Of a DNA stretch of 64,000 nt, positions 47,109-57,581 are shown piece after piece; the stretch's first letter is position 1; every line of letters begins with the position of its first letter. The DNA is taken from assembly GCF_042648445.1 (NCBI RefSeq), contig NZ_JBHRYB010000013.1, forward strand, positions 1 through 64,000, in the 5' to 3' direction. The notes beneath the pieces were generated by a model that saw only the letters and a program-made list of their open reading frames with translations, had not been told where the DNA came from and ran no database searches. The DNA is from Bacterioplanoides pacificum (GTDB lineage Bacteria > Pseudomonadota > Gammaproteobacteria > Pseudomonadales > Oceanobacteraceae). A program made the translations under genes and the position numbers.

Positions 47109-48272
47109 TTAGTTCCCCGCTGCCTTTACTGCCTGAACTGCAGCATCTGTTAAACTTTCTGCTGCGATAATATCCAGACCGGATTCATCCAGAACCTTCT
47201 TACCCAGATCAGCATTGGTGCCTTCCAGACGTACAACCACAGGAACGTTAACGCCCACTTCTTTTACTGCGCCGATAATACCTTCTGCGATCATGTCACA
47301 ACGAACGATGCCACCGAAGATGTTAACCAGAACCGCCTTCACTTTGTCATCAGACAAAATCAGTTTGAACGCATGAGCAACACGCTCTTTAGTCGCGCCG
47401 CCACCAACGTCCAGGAAGTTAGCCGGGAAACCGCCGTGCAGTGCAACCATATCCATAGTACCCATGGCCAGACCCGCACCGTTCACCATGCAGCCAATAT
47501 TGCCATCCAGCGCAACGTAGTTCAGGTCCCATTCCGCTGCTTCAGCTTCACGAGCATCTTCCTGAGAAGGATCGTTCATTTCCTGCAGGTCTTTGTGACG
47601 GTATAAAGAGTTGCCATCAACGCCAATTTTGGCATCCAGGCAGTGCAGATCACCATCTTCTTTGATCACCAGCGGGTTGATCTCGATCAGCGCCAGATCT
47701 TTTTCCACAAACAGTTGCGCCAGACCCATGAAGATCTTGGTGAACTGTTTAATCTGATCACCTTGCAGGCCCAGTTTAAAGGCCAGCTCACGACCCTGAT
47801 AAGGCTGTGCACCTGTCAGTGGATCGATGGTTGCTTTGAGAATTTTTTCTGGCGTTTCTTCCGCCACTTTTTCAATTTCAACACCACCTTCAGTCGATGC
47901 CATAAAGACAACACGGCGGGTTGAACGGTCTACTACCGCACCCAGATACAGTTCATTAGCGATATCGGTGCAGCTTTCTACCAGAATACGGCTAACAGGC
48001 TGGCCGTTTTCATCAGTCTGATAGGTCACCAGGTTTTTGCCCAGCCACTGTTCGGCAAACTCTTTGATTTCTTCTTTAGAAGATACCAGTTTTACGCCGC
48101 CCGCTTTACCACGGCCACCGGCGTGTACCTGAGCTTTAACGACCCATTTGTCGCCACCGATTTGGTCAGCTGCTGCTGCAGCCTCTTCCGCAGTTTGGGC
48201 TGCCACACCACTTGATACTGGCAAACCATACTGCGCAAAAAGCTGTTTACCCTGATATTCGTGAAGGTTCAT
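47109..48272 (-). CDS. sucC: Succinyl-CoA synthetase beta subunit
   Basis: 387 residues with an ATP-grasp fold: MNLHEYQGKQLFAQYGLPVS at the start, KAQVHAGGRGKAGGVKL and MVNGAGLAMGTMDMVALHGG. Normal family length. A hairpin in the 154-nt gap separates it from lpdA. Confidence 0.97.
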   Translation of the reverse strand: MNLHEYQGKQLFAQYGLPVSSGVAAQTAEEAAAAADQIGGDKWVVKAQVHAGGRGKAGGVKLVSSKEEIKEFAEQWLGKNLVTYQTDENGQPVSRILVESCTDIANELYLGAVVDRSTRRVVFMASTEGGVEIEKVAEETPEKILKATIDPLTGAQPYQGRELAFKLGLQGDQIKQFTKIFMGLAQLFVEKDLALIEINPLVIKEDGDLHCLDAKIGVDGNSLYRHKDLQEMNDPSQEDAREAEAAEWDLNYVALDGNIGCMVNGAGLAMGTMDMVALHGGFPANFLDVGGGATKERVAHAFKLILSDDKVKAVLVNIFGGIVRCDMIAEGIIGAVKEVGVNVPVVVRLEGTNADLGKKVLDESGLDIIAAESLTDAAVQAVKAAGN

Positions 48273-48390
48273 CGCTTTCGTCCTGTTTCTTTTGTTGAGC
48301 CGGGGATAACCCGGCAGCCACTGTTAACTGAGCAACCGATTGTGTCGGCACTGGCAAAACAGACCAGCCTCACTCAGTCATAAAGTAAAA

Positions 48391-48410
48391 GCCCGGAGAC
48401 CCGGGCATTT
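48391..48410 (-). terminator. Short hairpin after lpdA
   Basis: GCCCGG pairs with CCGGGC around a 4-nt loop, with TTTT following on the minus strand. It lies between lpdA and sucC and may reduce read-through or mark an mRNA end. Confidence 0.55.
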
Positions 48411-48426
48411 ACCTAACTCATCAATA

Positions 48427-49869
48427 TTACTTTTTCTTTGGTTTACGATTCGCTTTGTGAATCGCAGCATTGTTCACGGCCAGTGCCGCTTCATGAACCG
48501 CTTCTGAAATGCTTGGGTGAGCAAATACCATCATACCCACATCCTCAGCGGTTGAACCAAATTCCATTGCCACAACAATTTGTTGCACCAGATCACCAGC
48601 ATTGGGGCCAATCACACTGGCACCAAGAATGCGGTCAGTTTCAGCATCGGCGACAATTTTAACAAAACCGTCGGTATCCGCGGCTGCCATGGCACGGCCA
48701 TTAGCGGCAAACGGGAACATACCTACATTGTAGGATTCTCCGGCTGCTTTCAATTCGTCTTCCGTCTTACCTACCCAGGCAATTTCCGGGTGCGTGTAAA
48801 TAACAGAAGGAATCACATCGTAGTTCATCTGGGCTTTATGGCCGGCAATACGTTCGGCAACCATCACACCTTCTTCTGATGCTTTGTGAGCCAGCATTGG
48901 ACCACGAACCACGTCACCAATAGCCCAGACACCGGGAGCATCGCTCATGCAGGTTTCATCTACGTGAATAAAGCCGCGCTCATCCAGATTTACACCGCTG
49001 TCACCAGCCAATAAACCTTCGGTGTACGGACGACGACCAACAGCAACAATCAGCTTATCGAAGGTCTCTGATTTTTCGCCTTCGCTGTCCTGATAGGTGA
49101 CGGTCACTTCTTTGCCGTTCACCTCGGAACCGGTCACCCGTGCACCCACACGAATATCCATACCTTGTTTGGTAAACAGCTTTTTCGCTTCTTTGGCAAC
49201 GGTCTGATCAACCAGGTGCAGGAAGTTATCCTGCGCTTCCAGAACCACAACCTCAGCACCCAGACGGCCCCAGACGCTGCCCAGCTCAAGGCCAATCACA
49301 CCCGCACCGATCACACCCAGACGCTTTGGCACCTCAGTGAATTCCAGCGCACCGGTTGAATCAACAATGACACCTTCCGTCAGCGGCGCTGGCGGAATAT
49401 TCACAGGCACAGAGCCAGTGGCGATGATCACGTTATCTGCTTCGATGGTTTCGGTAGCACCCGCGTGATTGGTGAATTCCACCTTTTTACCCGCCAGCAA
49501 CTTACCGGTACCTTCCAGCGCTTTAACACCGTTAGCCTTAAACAGCGTCGCCACACCCATGGTCAGATTTTTTACGATCTGATCTTTGCGCTTCAGCATG
49601 TCAGCGATATTAATACTGACTTCGCCGGTGCTGATACCATGCAAAGAAAACTTCTCGTGCGCTTCTTCGTACTTGTGCGAAGTATCCAGCAAAGCTTTAG
49701 ACGGAATACAACCGACATTCAGACAAGTACCACCAAAAACAGCCTTGCCTTCTTTATTAATCCACTTGTCGATACAAGCCGTTTCCAGCCCCAGCTGGGC
49801 ACAGCGGATCGCTGCGACATAACCTGCAGGACCACCGCCGATTACAACAACATCAAACTTTTTACTCAT
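48427..49869 (-). CDS. lpdA: Dihydrolipoamide dehydrogenase (E3)
   Basis: 480 residues. FAD site VVVIGGGPAGYVAAIRCAQL, redox disulfide GGTCLNVGCIPSKALLD, NAD site GVIGAGVIGLELGSVWGRLG, and the active His-Glu pair in HPSISEAVHEAAL. Third subunit of the 2-oxoglutarate dehydrogenase complex, 24 nt after sucB. Confidence 0.97.
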   Translation of the reverse strand: MSKKFDVVVIGGGPAGYVAAIRCAQLGLETACIDKWINKEGKAVFGGTCLNVGCIPSKALLDTSHKYEEAHEKFSLHGISTGEVSINIADMLKRKDQIVKNLTMGVATLFKANGVKALEGTGKLLAGKKVEFTNHAGATETIEADNVIIATGSVPVNIPPAPLTEGVIVDSTGALEFTEVPKRLGVIGAGVIGLELGSVWGRLGAEVVVLEAQDNFLHLVDQTVAKEAKKLFTKQGMDIRVGARVTGSEVNGKEVTVTYQDSEGEKSETFDKLIVAVGRRPYTEGLLAGDSGVNLDERGFIHVDETCMSDAPGVWAIGDVVRGPMLAHKASEEGVMVAERIAGHKAQMNYDVIPSVIYTHPEIAWVGKTEDELKAAGESYNVGMFPFAANGRAMAAADTDGFVKIVADAETDRILGASVIGPNAGDLVQQIVVAMEFGSTAEDVGMMVFAHPSISEAVHEAALAVNNAAIHKANRKPKKK

Positions 49870-49893
49870 TACCTATTTCCTTAATCTGTGCGG

Positions 49894-51108
49894 TTAAATG
49901 TCTAACAGCAGACGTGCAGGGTCTTCCAGCAACTCTTTGATAGTCACCAGGAACTGAACCGCTTCTTTACCATCAATCATACGGTGGTCGTACGACAGTG
50001 CCAGGTACATCATCGGCAAAATAACCACTTCGCCGTCAACCGCCATCGGCCGTTCCTGGATTTTGTGCATCCCCATGATAGCGGTTTGTGGTGGATTCAG
50101 AATAGGAGTCGACATCAGTGAGCCAAAAATCCCACCGTTCGAAATAGTGAAAGTACCACCCTGCATTTCTTCGATGCCCAGTTTACCGTCACGGGCACGT
50201 TTACCGAAATCCGCAATAGTACTTTCAATTTCGGCTAAACCCATACCGTCCGTATCACGCAATACAGGAACTACCAAGCCACGATCCGAGGAAACCGCAA
50301 CACCGATATCCTGATAGCCGTGATAAACCATATCATTGCCATCAATCGACGCATTCACAGCCGGGAAACGTTTCAGCGCTTCCGTCGCCGCTTTGGTAAA
50401 GAACGACATGAAGCCCAGCTTCACACCGTGTGCTTTCTCAAAGCGATCTTTGTATTTCGCACGCAGCTCCATAACCGGCTTCATGTTCACTTCATTATAA
50501 GTGGTCAACATGGCGGCATTCTGCTGCGCTTCTACCAGACGACGGGCGATCGTGGCGCGCAGACGAGTCATTGGCACACGCTTTTCGATACGCTCACCAG
50601 CTGGCAGATTCAGCGCTGGCTGTGCAGCTGGTTTTGCTGGCGCAGCGGCGGCCGCCGGAGCTGCTGCTGGCGCTGCTTTCAGATGATTCTGAACGTCTTC
50701 TTTGGTAACCCGACCACCTTTGCCGGTACCTTTAACATCCGCCAGGTTAACGCCTTTTTCTGCTGCCAGCTTACGTGCCGCCGGCCCGGCTACCGCATCA
50801 TCTGAACCACTGTCGTCCGCTGCTTCAGCCGCCGGAGCCTCAGCTGCTGCCGGAGCCGCATCCGCTACTGCACCGGCTTCAAAGATTGCCAGTACTTCGT
50901 CGGACAGGACAACATCGCCCTCTCCTTTCAGAATGTTTTTCAGGGCGCCATCTGCCGGCGCCACAACTTCCAGTACAACTTTATCAGTTTCAATATCGAC
51001 GATTAATTCGTCACGCTGTACCGCTTCACCTGGTTGCTTGTGCCAGGTCGCTACAGTGCCATCGGCGACGGATTCAGGAAAAGTGGGTGCCTTAATTTCG
51101 ATGCTCAT
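49894..51108 (-). CDS. sucB: 2-oxoglutarate dehydrogenase E2, dihydrolipoamide succinyltransferase
   Basis: 404 residues: a lipoyl domain (lysine in ETDKVVLEVVAP, near 43), an Ala-rich linker, the E3-binding domain (GPAARKLAAEKGVNLADVKG, about 108-140), a second Ala/Pro linker, and the catalytic domain with LSYDHRMIDGKEAVQFL. The start is ATG 51108 with AAGGA upstream. Confidence 0.97.
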   Translation of the reverse strand: MSIEIKAPTFPESVADGTVATWHKQPGEAVQRDELIVDIETDKVVLEVVAPADGALKNILKGEGDVVLSDEVLAIFEAGAVADAAPAAAEAPAAEAADDSGSDDAVAGPAARKLAAEKGVNLADVKGTGKGGRVTKEDVQNHLKAAPAAAPAAAAAPAKPAAQPALNLPAGERIEKRVPMTRLRATIARRLVEAQQNAAMLTTYNEVNMKPVMELRAKYKDRFEKAHGVKLGFMSFFTKAATEALKRFPAVNASIDGNDMVYHGYQDIGVAVSSDRGLVVPVLRDTDGMGLAEIESTIADFGKRARDGKLGIEEMQGGTFTISNGGIFGSLMSTPILNPPQTAIMGMHKIQERPMAVDGEVVILPMMYLALSYDHRMIDGKEAVQFLVTIKELLEDPARLLLDI

Positions 51109-51134
51109 TGGTGTTTTCCTTAGTATTCCTGTAA

Positions 51135-53972
51135 TTAGCCCTGAAGCCCTAAAGCGTCACGGATCAATTGTTCTTGTTGCTCCAGATGGAGCGCCATATA
51201 ACCAGCTGCTGGTGATGCGGATGCTGCACGTCCGGCGTATTCCAGATGTAATTTTTCATCCAGATCAGCCACAGCACGACGCATATGATGCTGACTGCTG
51301 TACCAGGCGCCCATATTCATCGGCTCTTCCTGTACCCAGTAAACTTCTTTTAAGTTACTGAATTTCTGCAGTACAACACCCAGATCATCAGCCGGGAACG
51401 GATACAGCTGCTCAAGACGCACAATCGCCACGTCATCCAGCTCTTCCGCACGACGACGCTCCAGCAAATCGTAATAAACTTTGCCGGAACACATCACAAC
51501 GCGCTTCACCTTGGCCGGATCCAGCTCATCAATCTCATCCAGCACAGTCTGGAACTGACCTTCAGCCAGCTCTTCCAGGGTGCTGGTCGCCAGTTTATGA
51601 CGCAGCAGACTTTTCGGTGACATCACCACCAGCGGCTTACGCAGAGGACGAATCACCTGGCGGCGTAACATGTGATACACCTGTGCCGGCGTGGTCGGCA
51701 CACAAATCTGAACATTATGCTCAGCACACAGCTGCAGATAACGTTCCAGGCGTGCTGAGGAGTGCTCTGGCCCCTGACCTTCGTAGCCGTGTGGCAACAA
51801 CATAGTCAGTCCACATAAACGGCCCCATTTGTGTTCACCAGATGAAATAAACTGGTCAAACACCACCTGAGCACCGTTGGCAAAGTCACCAAACTGAGCT
51901 TCCCAGATCACCAGAGCACCCGGTGTTGTGGTGGAATAGCCGTATTCAAATGCCAACACTGCCTCTTCCGACAATGTCGAATCGTACAGATCAAAGGCTG
52001 GCTGTTCGTCTTTGAGGTTACACAGAGGAATATAAGGTTCGCCGTCTTTCTGGTTGTGCAACACAGCATGACGGTGAGAGAAAGTACCGCGCCCCACATC
52101 CTGGCCAGTCATACGAACTGAATGTCCTTCGTCCAGCAGCGTGGCATAAGCCATGGTTTCCGCGAAGCCCCAGTTGATCGGCAACGCACCGGCTGCCATC
52201 TTACGGCGGTCTTCCAGAATTTTGCTCACCTGACGCTGTACCGAAAAGCCTTCCGGCACTTCAAGCTGCTTCAGGGCCAGCTCCTGCAAACGCTTCAGCT
52301 CAAATGAGGTGTCCGCTTTAGCCGTCCACTCATGACCCAGGTAAGGAGACCAGTCAACAAACAGAGATTCGTTCGGTTCTTTCACCAGACTTTTGGCAAC
52401 ATGCAAACCATTATCCAGCGCCGTACGGTACTCTTCTTCCAGTTCCTTACTCTGATCCTGAGACAATACGCCTTCGCTGATCAGCTTCGCAGCATACAGA
52501 TCACGGGTGGTTTTCTGCTTCTTGATCTGAGCATACATCAGCGGCTGAGTACCAGACGGTTCATCCGCTTCGTTATGGCCACGACGGCGATAACACACCA
52601 GGTCGATAACCACGTCTTTGTTGAATTCGTTGCGGTAATCAACCGCCAGCTGAGTGACAAACAACACCGCTTCAGGATCATCACCGTTCACGTGCAGGAT
52701 TGGCGCCTCAACAATTTTGGCAACATCGGTACAGTATTCAGTGGAGCGGTTATCGTCACGACGAGAGGTGGTAAAGCCCACCTGGTTGTTGATGACAATA
52801 TGGATGGTACCACCGGTTTTGTAAGCACGGGTCTGAGACAGCTGGAACGTTTCCATGACCACACCCTGGCCGGCAAAGGCCGAGTCACCGTGGATCAGTA
52901 CCGGTACGACTTTATCGCCATTCGGATCGTTACGACGATCCTGGCGAGCCCGCACGGAGCCTTCAACCACCGGAGATACAATTTCCAGGTGAGACGGGTT
53001 AAACGCCAGCGCCAGGTGCACTTCTCCGCCAGACGTCATAACGTTGGAAGAGAAACCCTGGTGGTATTTCACGTCACCGTGAGAGTGGAATTCAACCTTG
53101 CCATCAAATTCGTCAAACAGGTCGGAGGTCTTTTTACCCAGCGTATTAATCAGAGTATTCAGACGACCACGGTGCGCCATACCAATCACAATTTCTTTGG
53201 CACCGTAAGTTCCGCTGCGCTGGATCAGCTCATCCATCAGCGGAATCAGGCTTTCGCCCCCTTCCAGACCAAAACGCTTAACACCCGGATAACGTGAACC
53301 CAGATATTTTTCCAGGCCTTCACCGGCGGTCAGACGTTCCAGCAAATGTAATTTTACTTCATCGCCAAATTTCGGATGCGCGCGCACACTTTCCAGTCGC
53401 TGCTGAAACCAGCGCTGCTCGGCGGTGTTAACGATGTGCATATACTCAGAACCGACGGTGCCGCAATAGGTCAGTTCCAGTGCATCAACAATTTCTTTCA
53501 GTGTTGCCTCTTCCTGACCAATAAATAACGATCCGGTCTGGAATTGACTATCGAGATCTGCCTGGGACAACCCGTGAAAGGACAGATCCAGATCAGGAAC
53601 AATTTCACGCTCCATCAGCCCCAGCGGATCCAGCTTAGCGTGCTGATGTCCACGGCCGCGATAGGCGTTAATTAACTGTAAAACCTTAACCTGCTTACGC
53701 TCAAAATCGGAACTGACCGCCGATTGCGAAGCAGGACGCAGACGATTCTGATTTTTAGAAATAAGAAGGAATTGTTCCCGAATGGGTTTGTGAGGAGTAT
53801 CGACGGACGTTGTTTCGTCGACGCGTGGAAGCTGATCAAAATAGCTGCGCCACTCTTCTGGGACTTCGTTCGGATCGCGAAGGTAGGTTTCGAAGAGCTC
53901 TTCCACGTAAGCAACGTTGCCACCCGCTAACTGCGAGGTGCTCCATAGTTGCTCCATTGTCTGCTCGTGCAT
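51135..53972 (-). CDS. sucA: 2-oxoglutarate dehydrogenase E1 component
   Basis: 945 residues, a thiamine diphosphate enzyme. Visible marks include IGMAHRGRLNTLINTLGK and HGDSAFAGQGVVMETFQLSQ. The thiamine region reads CYRRRGHNEADEPSGTQPL, and LLPHGYEGQGPEHSSARLER follows. The start may be ATG 53972 or the ATG five codons later, which begins MEQLWSTSQLAGG. The 274-nt gap to sdhB holds the sdh terminator. Confidence 0.97.
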   Translation of the reverse strand: MHEQTMEQLWSTSQLAGGNVAYVEELFETYLRDPNEVPEEWRSYFDQLPRVDETTSVDTPHKPIREQFLLISKNQNRLRPASQSAVSSDFERKQVKVLQLINAYRGRGHQHAKLDPLGLMEREIVPDLDLSFHGLSQADLDSQFQTGSLFIGQEEATLKEIVDALELTYCGTVGSEYMHIVNTAEQRWFQQRLESVRAHPKFGDEVKLHLLERLTAGEGLEKYLGSRYPGVKRFGLEGGESLIPLMDELIQRSGTYGAKEIVIGMAHRGRLNTLINTLGKKTSDLFDEFDGKVEFHSHGDVKYHQGFSSNVMTSGGEVHLALAFNPSHLEIVSPVVEGSVRARQDRRNDPNGDKVVPVLIHGDSAFAGQGVVMETFQLSQTRAYKTGGTIHIVINNQVGFTTSRRDDNRSTEYCTDVAKIVEAPILHVNGDDPEAVLFVTQLAVDYRNEFNKDVVIDLVCYRRRGHNEADEPSGTQPLMYAQIKKQKTTRDLYAAKLISEGVLSQDQSKELEEEYRTALDNGLHVAKSLVKEPNESLFVDWSPYLGHEWTAKADTSFELKRLQELALKQLEVPEGFSVQRQVSKILEDRRKMAAGALPINWGFAETMAYATLLDEGHSVRMTGQDVGRGTFSHRHAVLHNQKDGEPYIPLCNLKDEQPAFDLYDSTLSEEAVLAFEYGYSTTTPGALVIWEAQFGDFANGAQVVFDQFISSGEHKWGRLCGLTMLLPHGYEGQGPEHSSARLERYLQLCAEHNVQICVPTTPAQVYHMLRRQVIRPLRKPLVVMSPKSLLRHKLATSTLEELAEGQFQTVLDEIDELDPAKVKRVVMCSGKVYYDLLERRRAEELDDVAIVRLEQLYPFPADDLGVVLQKFSNLKEVYWVQEEPMNMGAWYSSQHHMRRAVADLDEKLHLEYAGRAASASPAAGYMALHLEQQEQLIRDALGLQG

Positions 53973-54139
53973 GTTGTACGACCACCCTGTTTTTATTTAA
54001 AACGAGGGATTCACTACAGAGCGCACGCACCGACACATTGCGTATAAAACGGCATATGGGGGGCCAACCGGATAAGTTGTAATGCCTCTGAGTTGAACCG
54101 GGGATGCCCCGTTCCCTCAACTAACAAACTAGCTTAGTT

Positions 54140-54168
54140 AAAAATAGCGCTTTGTGGGCGCTATTTTT
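54140..54168 (-). terminator. Rho-independent terminator after sdhB
   Basis: AAAAATAGCGC pairs with GCGCTATTTTT around a 7-nt loop, in the gap between sdhB and sucA. It separates the sdh and suc transcripts, at least in part. Confidence 0.88.
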
Positions 54169-54246
54169 GAAAAAATGTTAACGTAAGCAGGCTGTGTGTC
54201 CAGCCCAACTTACGTCTAATACCACATGGTCGGTCTGTGGTAATCC

Positions 54247-54957
54247 TTACAGCTGCTGGCTCAGCAGCATGTCACGGATGTGACCAATAGCCCGGGTCGG
54301 GTTCAGACCTTTAGGGCATACATTGACACAATTCATGATCCCACGGCAACGAAAAACGCTGAATGGATCACTCAATTCCGCCAATCGTTCTTCTGTTTTG
54401 GTATCACGGCTGTCCGCCAGGAAGCGGTAAGCCTGTAACAAGCCAGAAGGGCCGACAAATTTGTCCGGATTCCACCAGAAAGACGGACAAGCCGTTGAAC
54501 AACATGCACACAGAATACACTCGTACAGGCCGTCAAGCTTCTCACGCTCTTCCGGAGACTGCAGACGCTCGATCGCCGGAGCCGGCTTGTCGTTCTGCAG
54601 ATATGGCTGAATCTTTTCAAACTGCTGATAGAACAGAGCCATATCGATGACCAGGTCACGAATAACCGGTAAACCGGGTAACGGACGCAGAATCAGCTTG
54701 TCCATTTTGCCTTTGGTAGCTTCTGAGATCGGTGTGATACACGCCAGGCCGTTTTTGCCATTGATATTCATACCATCAGAACCACACACACCTTCACGAC
54801 AAGAGCGACGGTAGGCAACGGTTGGATCCTGTTCTTTTACCAGAGCCAGTACATCCAGAACCATCAGATCCTTGTTACCAGGGATCGTGATGTCGTAGTC
54901 CTGCATGTAAGGCGCTTCATCTTTTTCTGGGTTGTAACGATAAATGCTAACTAACAC
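54247..54957 (-). CDS. sdhB: Succinate dehydrogenase iron-sulfur subunit
   Basis: 236 residues. Cysteines for the three clusters: 2Fe-2S in RRSCREGVCGSDGMNINGKN, 4Fe-4S in CILCACCSTACPSFWW and 3Fe-4S in CRGIMNCVNVCPKGLNP. The start is GTG 54957 with GGGAG 7 nt upstream. It follows sdhA by 15 nt. Confidence 0.97.
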   Translation of the reverse strand: MLVSIYRYNPEKDEAPYMQDYDITIPGNKDLMVLDVLALVKEQDPTVAYRRSCREGVCGSDGMNINGKNGLACITPISEATKGKMDKLILRPLPGLPVIRDLVIDMALFYQQFEKIQPYLQNDKPAPAIERLQSPEEREKLDGLYECILCACCSTACPSFWWNPDKFVGPSGLLQAYRFLADSRDTKTEERLAELSDPFSVFRCRGIMNCVNVCPKGLNPTRAIGHIRDMLLSQQL

Positions 54958-54972
54958 GGTCAGACTCCCTTA

Positions 54973-56745
54973 TTAATAAGTACGTACTTTCGGCGGGAAT
55001 GCTTCAACTGTCTTAGGAGCGAAGTTCACAGCACGTTTGCCGATGGTCTTGGTTTCAGGGAAGTACAGAGAGTGGCACAGCCAGTTCTCATCATCACGCT
55101 CGGTGTAATCGTTACGGGCGTGAGCACCACGGGATTCTTTACGCTCAATCGCAGCAACAGCGGTTGCATAAGCGGTTTCGAACAGGTTATCCAGCTCCAG
55201 CGCTTCGATACGGGCGGTATTAAACGGACCACTTTTATCGTCGAGAACCGTGTTCTTAACGCGTGCGCCGATTTCCTTCAGCATCTCCAGGCCTTTTTCC
55301 ATGCTGTCGCCTTCACGGAATACACCGAAATACAGCTGCATGGTTTTTTGCAGATCAGCACGAACCTCAGCCACTTTTTCACCGGTGGTTGCATTGTTCA
55401 GGCGATCCAGACGAGCCATTGCGCGTTCGATATCCGCATCAGTCGGATCAACAAAGTCAAAACCTTCTTTGAAGCTTTGCTCAACCTGCAGACCTACCGC
55501 ACGACCGAATACCACCAGGTCCAGCAGCGAGTTGCCGCCCAGACGGTTAGCACCGTGTACCGATACACAGGCAATTTCACCAGCCGCGTACAGACCTTCG
55601 ATGATCACGTCGTTGCCGTTTTCATCCTGAGTCAGCGCCTGACCACCGATATTGGTTGGTACACCACCCATCATATAGTGACACGTCGGTACAACCGGAA
55701 TCGGTTCTTTCACCGGGTCAGCGTGGGCAAAGGTGCGTGACAGCTCCAGAATACCCGGCAGCTTAGCGTTCAGAGTTTCTTCACCCAGGTGATCCAGCTT
55801 CAGGAATACGTGATCGGCGTCTTCGCCACAACCACGGCCTTCCAGAATTTCCAGCACCATGGAACGGGCAACAACGTCACGACCCGCCAGGTCTTTGGCA
55901 TTTGGAGCATAACGCTCCATAAAACGTTCGCCGTCTTTGTTGACCAGGTAACCACCTTCACCACGACAGCCTTCTGTAACCAGTACACCCGCGCCGGCAA
56001 TACCGGTTGGGTGGAACTGCCACATTTCCATATCCTGCATCGGCACACCCGCACGGATCGCCATACCAACACCATCACCCGTGTTGATCAGCGCGTTGGT
56101 GGTGGACTGATAAATACGACCCGCACCACCGGTTGCCAGCACAGTTGCCTTGGCTTTGATGTAAACGGTTTCACCGGATTCGATATCAATAGCGATAACG
56201 CCCGCTACCTGACCTTTGGCATTTTTCACCAGGTCAACGGCATACCATTCGTTCAGGAAAGTCGTACCACCCTTGAGGTTACCCTGATACAGAGCGTGCA
56301 GCAGAGCGTGACCAGTACGGTCGGCCGCGGCACAGGTACGTGCAGCCTGAGTTGGATTATCAGGGCCTTTAGACTGACCACCGAAAGGACGCTGATAGAT
56401 ACGGCCATTCTCGAAACGAGAGAACGGCAGACCCATGTGTTCCAGTTCGAAAACCGCCTGAGGGCCAACAGAACACATGTATTCGATCGCGTCCTGGTCA
56501 CCGATGTAATCGGAACCTTTGACGGTATCGTACATGTGCCAGCGCCAGTCATCATTCGGATCGGCAGATGCGATTGCACAGGTAATACCACCCTGAGCCG
56601 ATACCGTATGTGAACGGGTCGGGAATACTTTAGTAACACAAGCCGTGTTCAGACCGGATTCTGTCAATTGCAGCGCAGCACGCATGCCTGCACCACCACC
56701 ACCGATTACGATGGCATCGTAGGACATAGTTTTGATTTTAGACAT
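54973..56745 (-). CDS. sdhA: Succinate dehydrogenase flavoprotein subunit
   Basis: 590 residues. FAD-binding IVIGGGGAGMRAALQL, the covalent-FAD His in TRSHTVSAQGGI, and catalytic residues around HPTGIAGAGVLVTEGCRGEG. Substrate-site HYMMGGVPTN is also present. It follows sdhD by 3 nt. Confidence 0.97.
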   Translation of the reverse strand: MSKIKTMSYDAIVIGGGGAGMRAALQLTESGLNTACVTKVFPTRSHTVSAQGGITCAIASADPNDDWRWHMYDTVKGSDYIGDQDAIEYMCSVGPQAVFELEHMGLPFSRFENGRIYQRPFGGQSKGPDNPTQAARTCAAADRTGHALLHALYQGNLKGGTTFLNEWYAVDLVKNAKGQVAGVIAIDIESGETVYIKAKATVLATGGAGRIYQSTTNALINTGDGVGMAIRAGVPMQDMEMWQFHPTGIAGAGVLVTEGCRGEGGYLVNKDGERFMERYAPNAKDLAGRDVVARSMVLEILEGRGCGEDADHVFLKLDHLGEETLNAKLPGILELSRTFAHADPVKEPIPVVPTCHYMMGGVPTNIGGQALTQDENGNDVIIEGLYAAGEIACVSVHGANRLGGNSLLDLVVFGRAVGLQVEQSFKEGFDFVDPTDADIERAMARLDRLNNATTGEKVAEVRADLQKTMQLYFGVFREGDSMEKGLEMLKEIGARVKNTVLDDKSGPFNTARIEALELDNLFETAYATAVAAIERKESRGAHARNDYTERDDENWLCHSLYFPETKTIGKRAVNFAPKTVEAFPPKVRTY

Positions 56746-56748
56746 GAC

Positions 56749-57096
56749 TTACACACCCCACAGAATGTCGATACCCCACACCAGGTATACAAACAGAGCG
56801 CCTGCACACACCAGCTGGAAAGCAAAACGAACACCGGCTGCTTTCAGGTAATCAGTTGAAATGGTCCACATACCAACCCAGGCATGGGCACACAGAGCGA
56901 TCAGCGCAGCCATGGAGAATACTTTCATCCAGGTTTGTGCGAACAGACCCTGCCACTGTGCAAACTGCAAGTCAGGGGAAGCGATCAGGAAGCCCAGTAA
57001 AAACAGAGTGTAAAGGGCAAGGATGACGGCAGACAAACGCTGCACCACCCAATCGTACAGGCCGCTACGGCCTAAGTTAGTGACACTTGCTACCAT
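56749..57096 (-). CDS. sdhD: Succinate dehydrogenase membrane anchor subunit
   Basis: 115 residues with three membrane helices. HAWVGMWTISTDYLK carries the heme His and the quinone-site Asp-Tyr. ATG 57096 is chosen (MVASVTNLGR); it overlaps the end of sdhC by 7 nt, indicating coupled translation. Confidence 0.93.
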   Translation of the reverse strand: MVASVTNLGRSGLYDWVVQRLSAVILALYTLFLLGFLIASPDLQFAQWQGLFAQTWMKVFSMAALIALCAHAWVGMWTISTDYLKAAGVRFAFQLVCAGALFVYLVWGIDILWGV

Positions 57097-57464
57097 ACCC
57101 AAACTCCTGCAAGAACGATGACGATCACGCCGGCTGCCAGGGTAATAATGGCTCCGGTACGACCGCCTTCTTTGCTTTCACCAATTCCCATATCCATCAA
57201 CAGGTGTTTAATACCCGCTACAAAGTGGTAGCCCAGCGCAGACAGAATGCCCCAGGTGATGAACTTAACCAGACCATTATCAAAGCCCGCTTTAAAATCA
57301 GCGAAGCTTTCAGCAGATTCCAGAGAGGCATCCAGAGCGCACAGCATAAAAGCAACAGCAACAAACAGGATGACACCAGAAATACGGTGCAGGATGGAGG
57401 CCTTGGCAGGAAGTGGGAGCTCAATAGTAGTCAGATCTAAGTTTGTAGGTCTATTGCTATTCAC
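57090..57464 (-). CDS. sdhC: Succinate dehydrogenase cytochrome b556 subunit
   Basis: 124 residues, three membrane helices. The family start is NRPTNLDLTTIELPLPAKAS followed by ILHRISGVILF, with the heme His in GYHFVAGIKHLLMDMG. The start is GTG 57464, with an AGAAGAG region upstream. First gene of sdhCDAB. Confidence 0.93.
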   Translation of the reverse strand: MNSNRPTNLDLTTIELPLPAKASILHRISGVILFVAVAFMLCALDASLESAESFADFKAGFDNGLVKFITWGILSALGYHFVAGIKHLLMDMGIGESKEGGRTGAIITLAAGVIVIVLAGVWVW

Positions 57465-57543
57465 GGCTCTTCTACACTCTCATTTCGGCTTATTCTCGGG
57501 GAAAACCCCGGGATAAACACAGGCTTATGAAAACTAACCCGTC

Positions 57544-57555
57544 GCTTGTACAAGC
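57544..57555. promoter_or_regulatory. 12-bp perfect palindrome in the sdhC leader
   Basis: GCTTGTACAAGC lies about 25 nt downstream of the predicted sdh -10 box and 80 nt before sdhC, in the sdhC-gltA gap. It could be an operator or a small hairpin in the leader. No regulator is recognised. Confidence 0.4.
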
Positions 57556-57581
57556 ATTGTATAAGTTTCAGGTTGCGACAA

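Noticed and set aside
52332..53297. Plus-strand frame of 321 codons opposite sucA
   Set aside because: Antisense to a fully conserved enzyme with codon bias that leaves the opposite frame open.
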